The notes: generated by a model from the sequence alone, not told the origin. Positions 7,391-16,330 are shown, counted from the first letter of the stretch. The stretch: 43,238 nt of DNA from Planctomycetaceae bacterium (GCA_005791575.1 SXWA01000009.1:1-43238); one strand, 5' to 3'. A program made the numbers and translations.

Positions 7391-8677
7391 TCACTCCGCG
7401 GCGATGACGACGGCTGCGGCCTGGCCGGTCGAGCAGAGGTTGGCCGCCAGCGCGGTGGCCGGCCGCCCCGCGAGCGCCATGCCATGGACGACGTTCACCG
7501 GGCACCGCGGGTCGGGTGTCTCGTAATTGAGGGTCGGCGGCACGAGGCCCGCCGCGAGGGCCATCACGCTGCCGGCCATCTCGACCACGCCGCCGCCGGC
7601 GCCGAGGTGACCGAACGCCGACTTCGGGGCCGTCACCGGTACGTCCCCCAGTTCCGCGGCGATCGCCGTCGCCTCCACCCGGTCCATCTCGATCGTGCCC
7701 ACCCCGTGGGCGTTGACGTGGCCGAGCTCCCGGGCCGAGAGCCCGGCTGCGGCGAGCGCCGCGCGGATCGCCTGCCGCAGCGACGATCCGGTGAGGCCGC
7801 TGCGCCGGGCGCCCGGCTCACAGCGCGACGCGGTGGCGAGGATCCGTGCCCGGATCCGCGCGCCGCGGGCCAGCGCGTGGGCCCGCGATTCGAGGATCAG
7901 GACCCCGGCCCCCTCGCCGTTGACGAGGCCGTCGCGGTCGCGGTCGAAGGGACGGCAGGCGCGGCGGCAGTCGCCGGCCCGGTGGCTGAGGAGCGCATCT
8001 CCACGGGCGACCAGGGCGGTGGGGTGGAGACGGCAGCCGGTGCCGCCGGTGATCATCACGTCGGCCCAGCCGCGCTCGATGACACTGACCGCCTCCGCGA
8101 CCGCCAGCAGCCCCGAGACGTCGCCGAGGACGATCGAATTGTTCGGCCCCCGCGCGTCGTGGGCGATGGCGATGTGGGAGGCGGTCATGTTGGGGAGATG
8201 CTTGAGCAGCCAGAGCGGGTGCAGTTCCTCGTGGATCGCCTCCGACCAGAGGCCGAAGTCGAAGTGCTTTCCGCGGAGCGCCCGCCGGTAGGTGCCGGTG
8301 AGGTCCTCGAGGTCGGCGTAGATCATGTCGCCACCGAACACCACGCCGACGCGATCGGGGTCGTGGTTCGGGGCGGTGGTGCCGGCAGGGGGCGCCGTGA
8401 ATCCGGCGTCGGCCATCGCCAGGTCTGCGGCGGCGAAGCCGAGTTGGATCTCACGGCTCATCACCTTGAGACTCTTCCGCGGCCGCACATACTCCTTGGC
8501 GTCGAAGTCGGCGATCTGGCCGCCGAAGCGCACCGAGAGGGAGCTGGAGTCGAAGCGGTCGATCGGCCGGATCCCGCTCCTTCCGACCACCAGTGCCTGC
8601 CAGAATGATTCCGCGCCGATCCCCAAGGGGCTGACGACCCCGACACCGGTCACGACGACCTCGCAGGTGGCAGGCAT
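7391..8677 (-). CDS. Beta-ketoacyl-ACP synthase-like protein without the active-site Cys
   Basis: A 428-aa thiolase-fold protein of FabF/KS type. It starts 'EVVVTGVGVVSPLG', typical of the family, and keeps both catalytic-type histidines: 'HVNAHGVGTIEMD' (His about 324) and 'PKSAFGHLGAGGG' (His about 357). The nucleophile region reads 'GPNNSIVLGDVSG' where FabF has '..SIATACTSG', so the Cys is replaced by Asp near residue 186. Such proteins normally cannot condense and instead act as chain-length-factor-like partners or decarboxylases. No partner ketosynthase or acyl carrier protein is in the window. It is followed on the same strand by nothing related and lies downstream of the thermonuclease gene (139-bp gap). 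Family assignment is sure; role is not. Confidence 0.88.
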   Translation of the reverse strand: MPATCEVVVTGVGVVSPLGIGAESFWQALVVGRSGIRPIDRFDSSSLSVRFGGQIADFDAKEYVRPRKSLKVMSREIQLGFAAADLAMADAGFTAPPAGTTAPNHDPDRVGVVFGGDMIYADLEDLTGTYRRALRGKHFDFGLWSEAIHEELHPLWLLKHLPNMTASHIAIAHDARGPNNSIVLGDVSGLLAVAEAVSVIERGWADVMITGGTGCRLHPTALVARGDALLSHRAGDCRRACRPFDRDRDGLVNGEGAGVLILESRAHALARGARIRARILATASRCEPGARRSGLTGSSLRQAIRAALAAAGLSARELGHVNAHGVGTIEMDRVEATAIAAELGDVPVTAPKSAFGHLGAGGGVVEMAGSVMALAAGLVPPTLNYETPDPRCPVNVVHGMALAGRPATALAANLCSTGQAAAVVIAAE

Positions 8678-8816
8678 CCCCGCACCCTAAACCAATCGGG
8701 CCCCGACCGGAAGTGGCCTCCCTGCCGACTGCCTCCCACGCCCGTCCGCCCCTCGCCGTGCGAACTTTCCCTGTGGCCGGCGGTGCTCCAGGGTGGAGGT
8801 GGCGTGGGGCCCGGCT

Positions 8817-9404
8817 TCATGGCTGCCGGGGGTGGCTCTGCCGCCAATCGGCCGGGTCGAGGGGGCGCTCGTCGGCCCACAAGCCGCGGCGCCCGCGGCG
8901 GGCCTCCGCCTCGGCCGCGACCAGGGCTGGATCGGGGGCGACACGGCCGAAGGCCCAGGCATGACCGTCGCGCACCAGCGACGCGTTCACGTCTCTCCCC
9001 TCCACCAGCAGGCGGGCCAATAGCCTGCCGTGCTGGTCAAGGCCGTGTGATTCGACCATGACCTGACGGCCGCCGACCCGGGTGGCGAGGGCGTCGCGGG
9101 ACTGGCGACCGTGGGGTTGATCGAACTCCGGCGCGTCGATCCCGATCAGCCTGATCCGGTGCTGGACGCCGTCGGGAGCCTTGGCCGACACGGTGTCGCC
9201 GTCCTGCACCGCCACCACCAGCCAGGGCCCGTCACTGGTGCTGCCGCGCTGCCGGCAGCTTTCCACACCGGTGGCGATCGCCGAGGCGAGCAGGGCTGCG
9301 ACGAGGTGCCGGCGCCGCAGCCCACGGGGGATGCGCACCAAGGGTGGGGGGGTTGTCCATGTGCGCGGGGAGGGGGCGCTGCGTCGCGGTCGGTTCATGG
9401 CCAT
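8817..9404 (-). CDS. Exported thermonuclease (SNase) family protein
   Basis: A 195-aa staphylococcal-nuclease-like protein that would cut DNA/RNA phosphodiester bonds outside the cytoplasm. The N-terminus is basic, followed by 'HLVAALLASAIATGVESC', a signal or lipoprotein-like segment. The OB-fold core shows 'VQDGDTVSA', then 'HRIRLIGIDAPEFDQP', which holds the catalytic Arg/Asp/Glu set, and 'GRLLARLLVEGRDVN' with the second conserved Arg. It ends with 'ARRGRRGLW', the usual C-terminal helix motif. The start is ATG 9404; ATG 9398 is equally possible. TAGAAT lies only 9 bp upstream of the first ATG, so the mRNA could be nearly leaderless. Confidence 0.9.
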   Translation of the reverse strand: MAMNRPRRSAPSPRTWTTPPPLVRIPRGLRRRHLVAALLASAIATGVESCRQRGSTSDGPWLVVAVQDGDTVSAKAPDGVQHRIRLIGIDAPEFDQPHGRQSRDALATRVGGRQVMVESHGLDQHGRLLARLLVEGRDVNASLVRDGHAWAFGRVAPDPALVAAEAEARRGRRGLWADERPLDPADWRQSHPRQP

Positions 9405-9412
9405 GGCGCGGC

Positions 9413-9418
9413 ATTCTA
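9413..9418 (-). promoter_or_regulatory. possible -10 box TAGAAT for the thermonuclease gene
   Basis: On the minus strand 'gataGAATgcc' reads TAGAAT, ending 9 bp before ATG 9404. No clear -35 is seen. If real, the transcript would start at or near the start codon. Confidence 0.3.
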
Positions 9419-9424
9419 TCGGAG

Positions 9425-9453
9425 TTGACAGCCAACGAATGTGTGTGAAATAA
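9425..9453 (+). promoter_or_regulatory. possible sigma70-type promoter for the LRR lipoprotein gene
   Basis: A perfect TTGACA (9425-9430) is followed after 17 bp by AAATAA (9448-9453), preceded by TG. The -10 is weak and the -35 is consensus. It lies about 90 bp upstream of ATG 9541 in the divergent gap. Confidence 0.4.
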
Positions 9454-9540
9454 CAGGGAGCGGGTGATTGTTGGAGCCCGTGATGGGGTGGATGGTCGTC
9501 GTTCGCCTCGTTTCAGCCCTGTCGGGGAGCATGGCTTCCA

Positions 9541-10113
9541 ATGACGTGGCGGCACTGGCTGATTTTCATCGCACTGGCTGCTGCCGGGATGGGATGCTCC
9601 CGGACGCCGGTCCAGCGGGCCGAGAGCCTCGCCCGGAGTCTCGGCGGACGGGCGGTGTTCGACGGCGGGCGTTTGTTCCGCCTCGAACTGCCGCGTTCCC
9701 GCGTCCGCGACGGCGACCTCGTCGATCTCGTCGCTTGGGTGCCAGAGCTCGAGGAAATCGACCTTTCGTCGACCCGTGTCACCGACGAGGGGATCGCGAC
9801 CGTCGCCCGGTGGTCGCGGCTCCGCAAGATGGCGGTTTCCGCCACGAAGATCTCCCCGGCCGCGCTCGATCACCTGACCGCGTTGTCGCAGCTCACCGAC
9901 CTCTATCTCGTGAGCACGCCGATCGACGACGCTGCCATCCCGGCGCTGTCGAAGCTGAGTCGACTGCGGAAGCTCTCCGTCTCGGCGACGCAACTGACGC
10001 CCGAGGGGGTCGAGCAGCTGCGAAAGTCGCTTCCCGGTGTGGTGGTCATGGCCGAGGCGATCGCCGGCCAATCGCGCCCCCGCGGCACGAAGTCGGATCG
10101 CGACGGATCCTGA
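9541..10113 (+). CDS. Leucine-rich-repeat-like lipoprotein
   Basis: A 190-aa predicted lipoprotein. The signal peptide 'WLIFIALAAAGMGC' ends in a lipobox with Cys near residue 19. The rest consists of 22-25-residue repeats of the LRR type: 'LEEIDLSSTRVTDEGIATVA', 'LRKMAVSATKISPAALDHL', 'LTDLYLVSTPIDDAAIPAL', 'LRKLSVSATQLTPEGVEQL'. These resemble the RI-like LRRs common in planctomycetes, which usually serve as binding scaffolds. No enzymatic domain is visible. It is convergent with the DUF1501 gene and separated from it by a strong terminator. Confidence 0.85.
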   Translation: MTWRHWLIFIALAAAGMGCSRTPVQRAESLARSLGGRAVFDGGRLFRLELPRSRVRDGDLVDLVAWVPELEEIDLSSTRVTDEGIATVARWSRLRKMAVSATKISPAALDHLTALSQLTDLYLVSTPIDDAAIPALSKLSRLRKLSVSATQLTPEGVEQLRKSLPGVVVMAEAIAGQSRPRGTKSDRDGS

Positions 10114-10115
10114 TC

Positions 10116-10142
10116 GGCCTGGCAGGCCGGGGCTGCCAGGCC
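10116..10142. terminator. Bidirectional terminator hairpin
   Basis: GGCCTGGCAG and CTGCCAGGCC form a perfect 10-bp stem with a 7-nt loop, between two convergent stops (10113 and 10169). There is no long U tract, so termination is inferred from stem and position. Confidence 0.75.
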
Positions 10143-10168
10143 GCATCGTTTGGGGGGCCTGCCCGCCG

Positions 10169-11584
10169 TCACGCGAGCCAATCGTGGATCACCCGGCCGT
10201 GGACGTCGGTGAGACGGAAGTCGCGGCCGCTGTGCCGGTAGGTCAGGCGGGTGTGGTCGAGGCCGAGCAGGTGGAGGAGGGTGGCTTGGAGATCGTGCAC
10301 GTGAACCGGTTTCTCCACCGCCTTGAAGCCCAGTTCGTCGGTGGCGCCGTAGACGGTGCCGCCGCGGACCCCGCCACCTGCCATCCAGACGGTGAAGCCA
10401 TGGTGGTTGTGGTCGCGTCCCGAGGCGACCGTCACGTTGCCGGGTGAGGGGAGCTCGATCGTCGGCGTCCGGCCGAACTCTCCCCCCCAGAGCACGACGG
10501 TGCTCTCCAGCAAACCGAGTCCCACCAGATCGTCGAGCAGCGCCCCGATCGCCTGGTCGCATTCCTTGGCGAGCTTGCGGTGGGCCTTCTCGATGTGTTC
10601 GTGGCTGTCCCACGGCTGTCCCTCGCCGTGCCAGACCTGCACGTAGCGCACGCCACGTTCCACCAGGCGCCGGGCGATGAGCATCTGCCGCCCCTGCACG
10701 TCGTCGCCGTAGCGTTCGCGGACGTGCTTGGGCTCGCGGGTCACGTCGAAGGCCTCGCTCGCCTCGGCCTGCATCCGCCAGGCCAGCTCCATCGACGCCA
10801 GACGGGCCTCGAGCTGGGGATCGTGGGGGCGGGCGGCAAGGTGGTCGCGGTCGAGGGTCGCGGTGAGGTCGAGCTGACGGCGCTGCGTGGCGCGGTCGAG
10901 CACCGGATGGCGGACATGCTCGACGAGCTCCTCGACGGTCTTCTTGCGCGTGTCGACGTAGGTGCCCTGGTAGGCCCCGGGGAGGAAGGCGCTGCGCCAG
11001 TTTTCCGTGCCCTTGATCGGATAGCCGCCGGGGCACATCGCGACGAAGCCGGGGAGATTCTGGTTTTCGGTACCCAGCCCGTAGGTCACCCAGGCGCCGG
11101 CCGCGGGGCGCACCAGCCGGCCGTCGCCGCAGTTCATCAGCATCAGCGACGGCTCGTGGTTGGGCACGTCGGCATGCATCGACCGCACCACGAGGAGCCG
11201 GTCGGCGTGGCGGGCCACCGCCGGAAAGAGATCGCTGATCTCCAGCCCGCTGTCGCCGTGGCGGGCGAAGGCGAACGGGGAGGGGAGGGCGGCCCCGGTG
11301 CGCCGCTCGGTGGGCAGCCGCCCCGGCACCTCCTGTCCGGCGTATTTCTCGAGGGCCGTCTTCCGATCGAAGGTGTCGAGATGGCTCGGCCCACCGTTGG
11401 CGAACAGATGGATCACCGCCCGCGCCCGCGCGGCGAAATGCGGGGGCCGCGGTGCCAGTGAGCGCGGTGCCGCCGGTCCGACGCTGTCGGCGGCCGCCGT
11501 CCCGGCCAACAAGCCGCTCGCCCCGAGCCAGCCGATCCCCAGGCCGGTGCGGACGAGGGCATCACGTCGCGAGAGGGCATCCAT
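10169..11584 (-). CDS. DUF1501 family exported protein
   Basis: 471 aa. The N-terminus 'MDALSRRDALVRTGLG' is a Tat-type signal followed by 'WLGASGLLAGTAAA'. Family features are 'IHLFANGGPSHLDTFDRK', 'LLVVRSMHADVPNHEPS', 'IARRLVERGVRYVQVWHG', 'WGGEFGRTP', 'GRDHNHHGFTVWMAGGGV' and the C-terminal 'SGRDFRLTDVHGRVI'. It lies 35 bp downstream of the cytochrome/DUF1553 gene on the same strand and is presumably co-transcribed. It resembles the protein at 3683-5134 in motif order, including the shared 'LTYR.SGRD.RLTDVHG' ending, so the two gene pairs may be paralogous. Confidence 0.93.
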   Translation of the reverse strand: MDALSRRDALVRTGLGIGWLGASGLLAGTAAADSVGPAAPRSLAPRPPHFAARARAVIHLFANGGPSHLDTFDRKTALEKYAGQEVPGRLPTERRTGAALPSPFAFARHGDSGLEISDLFPAVARHADRLLVVRSMHADVPNHEPSLMLMNCGDGRLVRPAAGAWVTYGLGTENQNLPGFVAMCPGGYPIKGTENWRSAFLPGAYQGTYVDTRKKTVEELVEHVRHPVLDRATQRRQLDLTATLDRDHLAARPHDPQLEARLASMELAWRMQAEASEAFDVTREPKHVRERYGDDVQGRQMLIARRLVERGVRYVQVWHGEGQPWDSHEHIEKAHRKLAKECDQAIGALLDDLVGLGLLESTVVLWGGEFGRTPTIELPSPGNVTVASGRDHNHHGFTVWMAGGGVRGGTVYGATDELGFKAVEKPVHVHDLQATLLHLLGLDHTRLTYRHSGRDFRLTDVHGRVIHDWLA

Positions 11585-11619
11585 GGGATCGTCCCCGGGG
11601 GCGGGTCACGGGCAGCGGA

Positions 11620-14502
11620 TCAGTCGATGAACTGCAACTCCGCCGTCGCGAGCAGGGCTTGGGCGAGCCGGCACCAACGGTCGAAATCGGTCGCTCCGGC
11701 GGCATCGGCTTCCCGTTCATGCTCGAGCCAGGCGCGGGCGGTGATCCGCTCGCCGGCGGTGGGATCGCGGGAGAGCACTGCCCGCCACAGCCTGCCGATC
11801 CGGTCGTCGTCGGGCGCGTCGCCGCCCGCCTCGCGCGCCGATCGCTCGGCGGCGCGCCGGGCCGCCTCCACCACCAGCGGCGCGTTGAGCACCGCCAGCG
11901 ACTGCTGCGGCACGCTCGTCCGCTGCCGCACATGCACGGCGGTGTCGGGGTTGGCCAGATCGAAGATCCGGAGCGTGCCGGGCACGTCCTGCCGGTCGAG
12001 CCGGGTGTAGAGGCTGCGGCGGTCGGCCGACTCCTTCGCCAGCGGATCGCTCCCCGGTCCTCCGCGGCGGGTCGTCGACAGGGTGCCGGCCGCGGTGAGG
12101 AGCGAATCGCGGAACGACTCCCAATCAAGACGGCGGCGGTTGGCCCGGGCGAGCAGCCGGTTGTCGGGGTCGATCGCGGCGGCGGCGGCGGCGGTGGCGC
12201 TCGACTGCCGCCAGACGTGGCTGGTGACGATCTCGCGATGGAGCCAGCGGAGGCTCCACCCCCCCTCCTCGATGAAGCGGCGTGCGAGGTCGTCGAGCAG
12301 CGCGCGGTGGCTCGGGGCCTCGCCCCGCAGCCCGAGGTCGCCGGGGGTCGCCACCAGCCCACTGCCGACATGATGGGTCCAGACCCAATTGACGATCACC
12401 CGCGCCGTGAGGGGATTGTCGGCGGCGACCACCGCCCGGGCGAGTTCCAGCCGGCCGCTGGTGGCTTTGGGCAACTCCCTGCCGCCGAGGATCTCCGGCA
12501 CACGCCGCGGCACCCGGTCGCCGGGCCGGCCGGGATTGCCACGGATGAGGATCTGGCTGTCGTGCGGTTGATCGGCATCGACGAGGACCATCGCCTTGGG
12601 GGGACCGCCAGGGGCTTCGGCCTCGTGGCGGACGATGTCCTGCCGGCGCTTGCGCGCCTCGTTCTGCTCGGCGACGGTCGCCACCCGCATCGCCTCCGCC
12701 TGGGCCAGCACCAGCGGTGTGCCCTCCGCCCCGAGCAGCGCCCGCACCTCCGCCATCCCGTCGGGATCGGTCCCCGGGGCAGGGCCGCCGGCCATCTCCG
12801 GGGCCGCGCGCAGGATCATCCGCGCATAGGCCTCGGCCACCGCGCGGAGCGAGTCGGGCGCGGACGAGCGCAGTTCGGCGAGCACGAGCGGATTGACGAC
12901 CGTGGCTGGCGGCGCCTCCCCCCAGGCGGCCAGCAGGTCGCGCACCGCGGCCCCCAGTTCGGCATCGGGCCGACCCTTGAGGGCGACCCACGGCCCGAGC
13001 ACCGGATGGCTCGCATCATGGCGGTTGACGAGTGCCGCGAGCCGTTCGATGAGAAACTGCTGCAGGTCGTAGCTGTCGGCCATCCGCGGGGGACGGTTGT
13101 CGGCATTGCGCGGCGCCGGGCGGGCGGTTTCCATGAAGTAGTCGGCCGCGTGGGCGACCGCCTCGCGGGAGCCACGCGCCTGGACGGCCTGTTCATGGGC
13201 GGGGATCGCCGCCTGCAGTTCGGCCAACCGGGTGGCGTAGACCGCGGCCTCGGGTCCCGGGGGTGCCGGGCCGATCACCGGCAGGGCATCGGGGATCCGT
13301 GAACTGGCGAACACGCCGTGGAGGGCGTAGTAGTCGGCGGTCCCGATCGGCTCGTACTTGTGGTCGTGGCAGCGGGCGCAGGCAACCGTCAGCCCCATCA
13401 GGCCGCGGGTCACGAGATCGATCCGGTCGTCGATGATGTCGTGGGTGTTGCCGAGGAAGGTCCGCCCCACGGTGAGGAACCCGAGGGCGGCGAGGTTGGC
13501 GGGGTCGACAGCGGGTTCGATCCGGTCTGCCGCCAGCTGGAGGGTGACGAAGCGGTCGTAGGGGAGATCCGCGGCGAGCGCCCGCACGACCCAGTCGCGG
13601 TAGGTCCAGGCGAAGGGATAGCGCGGATCCTGGTTCGCGAACGCGTAGCCCATCGTGTCGGCATAGCGGGCGAGATCGAGCCACTTGCGGGCCCAGTGCT
13701 CGCCATGCTCGGGGCTGGCGAGCAAGCGGTCGACGAGCGCCCGGTAGGCCTCTTCGGTGGGGGCGGCGACAAAGGCATCGGCTTCATCGGCCGGCGGCGG
13801 CAGGCCGACAAGGTCGAACCACAGCCGGCGGTGCAACTGGCGCGGGTCTGCCTCGGGCGACGGCGACAGTCCTGCTGCTCCGATCCCGGCGATGACGAAC
13901 CGGTCGATCGGCCCGGCCCACGCCGCAGCCACGGCGGGATCGATACTCGGCGGGATCTCCGGGGGAGTGCCGCGCTCGGGCGGTCGAAACGCCCAGTGGT
14001 CCGCCCGTGCCATGGCGATCCGGGCGGGCAGGGGCAGGTCGGAAAGCGCCGTGGGCGCGGCGGGGGAATCAGGCCAGGGTGCACCCGCCGCCACCCAGGC
14101 CTCGAGGGCTTCCGTTTCGGCGGCCGGAAGCGGTTCGTCGGGGGGCATCGCCAGGTCGCCGGTCCGCCTGATCGCGGCCACCAAGCGGCTGGCGGCGATG
14201 TCGCCGGGCACGATGACGGGGCCGCTGTCGCCCCCCTTGGCGAGCGCCTGGCGGCTGTCGAGCCGCAGCCCCGCCTCGGCCACACGCGTGCCGTGGCACC
14301 CCTGGCAGCGCGACACCAGCACCGGTCGGACGCGCTGTTCGAACAGTGTCTCGGCAGCCCGGGCGTCGGCCAGGGAAGCCACCGCAGGCTCGGCCGCACG
14401 CGCGGTATCAGGCCCGGCCGCGATGACCGCCACCAGCAGGATCGCCGGCGGAATGATTCGCGACGGTCGCAGGCGGCGCAGGGATGGAAGCGGCATCACC
14501 AT
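11620..14502 (-). CDS. Exported planctomycete cytochrome/DUF1549/DUF1553 protein
   Basis: 960 aa, predicted periplasmic. A signal peptide 'IIPPAILLVAVIAAGPDTARA' precedes a cytochrome domain with 'CQGCH' near residue 66 and 'LAMPPDEPLP', the usual distal Met region. DUF1549 follows ('FVIAGIGAAGLSPSPEAD', 'HWARKWLDLARYADT', 'VACARCHDHKYEPI'), then DUF1553 ('ANNPLTARVIVNWVWTHHVG'-like segment, 'WSLRWLHREIVTSHVWR'). It ends 'LLATAELQFID'. Unlike the homolog at 474 it lacks the large beta-rich insert. The first ATG at 14502 follows the coding frame; ATG 14496 is an alternative. It heads an apparent two-gene operon with DUF1501. Function beyond a redox role is unknown. Confidence 0.93.
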   Translation of the reverse strand: MVMPLPSLRRLRPSRIIPPAILLVAVIAAGPDTARAAEPAVASLADARAAETLFEQRVRPVLVSRCQGCHGTRVAEAGLRLDSRQALAKGGDSGPVIVPGDIAASRLVAAIRRTGDLAMPPDEPLPAAETEALEAWVAAGAPWPDSPAAPTALSDLPLPARIAMARADHWAFRPPERGTPPEIPPSIDPAVAAAWAGPIDRFVIAGIGAAGLSPSPEADPRQLHRRLWFDLVGLPPPADEADAFVAAPTEEAYRALVDRLLASPEHGEHWARKWLDLARYADTMGYAFANQDPRYPFAWTYRDWVVRALAADLPYDRFVTLQLAADRIEPAVDPANLAALGFLTVGRTFLGNTHDIIDDRIDLVTRGLMGLTVACARCHDHKYEPIGTADYYALHGVFASSRIPDALPVIGPAPPGPEAAVYATRLAELQAAIPAHEQAVQARGSREAVAHAADYFMETARPAPRNADNRPPRMADSYDLQQFLIERLAALVNRHDASHPVLGPWVALKGRPDAELGAAVRDLLAAWGEAPPATVVNPLVLAELRSSAPDSLRAVAEAYARMILRAAPEMAGGPAPGTDPDGMAEVRALLGAEGTPLVLAQAEAMRVATVAEQNEARKRRQDIVRHEAEAPGGPPKAMVLVDADQPHDSQILIRGNPGRPGDRVPRRVPEILGGRELPKATSGRLELARAVVAADNPLTARVIVNWVWTHHVGSGLVATPGDLGLRGEAPSHRALLDDLARRFIEEGGWSLRWLHREIVTSHVWRQSSATAAAAAAIDPDNRLLARANRRRLDWESFRDSLLTAAGTLSTTRRGGPGSDPLAKESADRRSLYTRLDRQDVPGTLRIFDLANPDTAVHVRQRTSVPQQSLAVLNAPLVVEAARRAAERSAREAGGDAPDDDRIGRLWRAVLSRDPTAGERITARAWLEHEREADAAGATDFDRWCRLAQALLATAELQFID

Positions 14503-14875
14503 GTCTTCATCGTATCCGCCCGGCGCGGGGGATGACCGAAACCGTCCCGGCCGAAAAAACAGCCCGAAAAAGGGGGCGGCAAGAAATGGGCAGGCCCCGC
14601 GCTGGGCCTCGGAGCCGGCCCACTTTTTTTTCCGCTGTCGCGGTCCCGGACGAAAGGGGCGCGGGTGTCACCACGGCCGGTTTTTGCTCTGGAGAGGGGG
14701 TGTGGCGGGGGTACAATCCCGTCGGCAGGCGTCGGGACCGCCGCGGTGTGGTGGCCTTTCGCAACCCGTGAAGACGAATCCCGTGATCGGCTGCCGGAGG
14801 CGGCCGACGGCGACCTGGGAAACCCTCGGCGTTTCCCAGATCGCCAACGTGCACGAAGGCCATGGATGCCAGTCC
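14503..14875. other. Divergent intergenic region
   Basis: About 370 bp between the cytochrome/DUF1553 gene (-) and a DUF1501 gene (+). It contains A- and T-rich runs unusual for this genome ('gccgaaaaaacag', 'acttttttttccgc'). The only promoter-like element I trust a little is TACAAT at 14712. I see no small gene. Confidence 0.5.
14712..14717 (+). promoter_or_regulatory. possible -10 box TACAAT
   Basis: 'gggggTACAATcccg' lies about 160 bp upstream of ATG 14876. No good -35 was found at the right distance. It resembles the TAGAAT context at 398. Confidence 0.35.
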
Positions 14876-14903
14876 ATGGATGCTTTGTCCATGGATGCTT
14901 TGT
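14860..14903 (+). repeat. 15-bp tandem repeat carrying the start codon
   Basis: 'ccatggatgctttgt' occurs exactly twice (14874-14888 and 14889-14903), preceded by a degenerate 14-nt unit 'ccatggatgccagt' at 14860. The two 15-bp units give two in-frame ATGs (14876 and 14891) and the peptide MDALSMDALS. Confidence 0.93.
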
Positions 14904-16330
14904 CCACGGGCAGCGAGCGCAGCCGAGGGGGGGGTGCCGTGGCGGGTCGGTTTCCTCATCCCTGCCGCGGTCCTGCCCCGCGCCGGGAGCTGCTGCGGAT
15001 CGGCGGCCTGGGGGCGCTGGGGGTGACGCTTTGCGACCTCGCCCGGCGGATCCAGCCCGCCGGCGCGGCCGTGCCGCTCGGTCAGCCGCGGGCGCGCAAC
15101 TGCATCGTCCTCTTCCTGGCCGGCGGGCCCCCGCAACACGAGACGTTCGACCCCAAGCCAGGGGCACCGGTGGAGATCCGCGGGCCGTTCCTCCCGGTGT
15201 CGACCAGCGTGCCGGGGGTGTCGTTCTGCGAACTGCTGCCGCGGACCGCGGCCATCGCCCACCGGCTGTGCGTGATCCGGTCGATGACCACCGGGATCCA
15301 CTCCCATTCCACCAGCGGCTGTTTCATGCTCACCGGCCACGAGCCGACGAGCGTCGCCGAGAACGTGCCCGCCAGTGCCGCCGACTGGCCGAGCATCGCC
15401 GCCGCCGTGGGAGCGCTGCGGCCGGCCGACATGTCGCCGCTCGACACGGTGATCATCCCCGAGCCGCTGGTGAACAATCCCGCCATCCCCTGGCCCGGAC
15501 AGAACGGCGGCTTCATGGGGCCGGCCTGGCATCCGCACCTCCTCCGCTGCGATCCGTCGCAGGCGCGGATCGAGATCGACGGCATGATCGTGCCCGACGG
15601 GGCGGCCGGCCTGCGGCTCGGTGTGCGCCGCGGATTGCTCGAGGGGCTCGACCGGTTTCCCCTGGTCGGGAGCCCGGCGCTGGTGGAGATCGACCGCGTC
15701 CGGCGCGAGGCCTTCGATCTGCTCGGCGACGGAACGACGCGCGCCGCCCTCGAGATCGACCGCGAGCCGGTGGCGACCCGCGACCGCTACGGCCGCGGCA
15801 AGTTCGGCCAGAGCGTGCTCCTGGCGCGGCGGCTGGTGGAGGCCGGGGTGCGGCTGGTGCAGGTCAACTACCCGCGCGAGCCGGGCGACACCACCGCCAA
15901 CAATCCGCTCTGGGACACCCATGCCGACAACGCCGGGAGGCTGAAGAACGTCCTCTGCCCCGCGTTCGACACCGCCTTCGCCACCCTCGTGGACGACCTC
16001 GCCGAGCGCGGGATCCTCGACGAGACGCTGGTCGTGGCGATGGGGGAATTCGGCCGCACGCCGCGCATCAACGCCGCCGGCGGCCGTGATCACTGGGGGA
16101 GCGTGTTCTCGGTGGCGCTGGCCGGCGCGGGAGTGCCCGGTGGGGCGGTGATCGGCGCCAGCGATTCCCATGGTGGGCAGCCGACCGACCGGCCCGTCCG
16201 TCCGCCCGACCTGGCGGCGACGATCTTCACGCTGCTGGGGATTCCCCCCGCGACGGAGTTTCGCGACGGCCAGGCGCGGCCGCACACTGTGGTCAGCGGC
16301 GGCGTGCCGCTGCGCGAACTGGTGGGCTGA
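14876..16330 (+). CDS. DUF1501 family exported protein, stand-alone
   Basis: About 484 aa. Family features are 'CIVLFLAGGPPQHETFDPKP', 'LCVIRSMTTGIHSHST', 'LARRLVEAGVRLVQVNYP', 'MGEFGRTPRIN' followed by 'GGRDHWGSVFSVALAGAG', and a C-terminal 'ATIFTLLGIPP'. The signal region has 'PRRELLRIGGLGALGVTL', a Tat-like pair. The start is uncertain: ATG 14876 and ATG 14891 lie in duplicated units, and GTG 14939 has a G-rich stretch upstream and would still keep the whole Tat signal. The track ORF from 13757 is an open-frame extension. Unlike the other copies it has no downstream cytochrome partner on its strand, but is head-to-head with one. Its stop lies inside an 8/9-bp tandem repeat. Confidence 0.88.
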   Translation: MDALSMDALSTGSERSRGGGAVAGRFPHPCRGPAPRRELLRIGGLGALGVTLCDLARRIQPAGAAVPLGQPRARNCIVLFLAGGPPQHETFDPKPGAPVEIRGPFLPVSTSVPGVSFCELLPRTAAIAHRLCVIRSMTTGIHSHSTSGCFMLTGHEPTSVAENVPASAADWPSIAAAVGALRPADMSPLDTVIIPEPLVNNPAIPWPGQNGGFMGPAWHPHLLRCDPSQARIEIDGMIVPDGAAGLRLGVRRGLLEGLDRFPLVGSPALVEIDRVRREAFDLLGDGTTRAALEIDREPVATRDRYGRGKFGQSVLLARRLVEAGVRLVQVNYPREPGDTTANNPLWDTHADNAGRLKNVLCPAFDTAFATLVDDLAERGILDETLVVAMGEFGRTPRINAAGGRDHWGSVFSVALAGAGVPGGAVIGASDSHGGQPTDRPVRPPDLAATIFTLLGIPPATEFRDGQARPHTVVSGGVPLRELVG

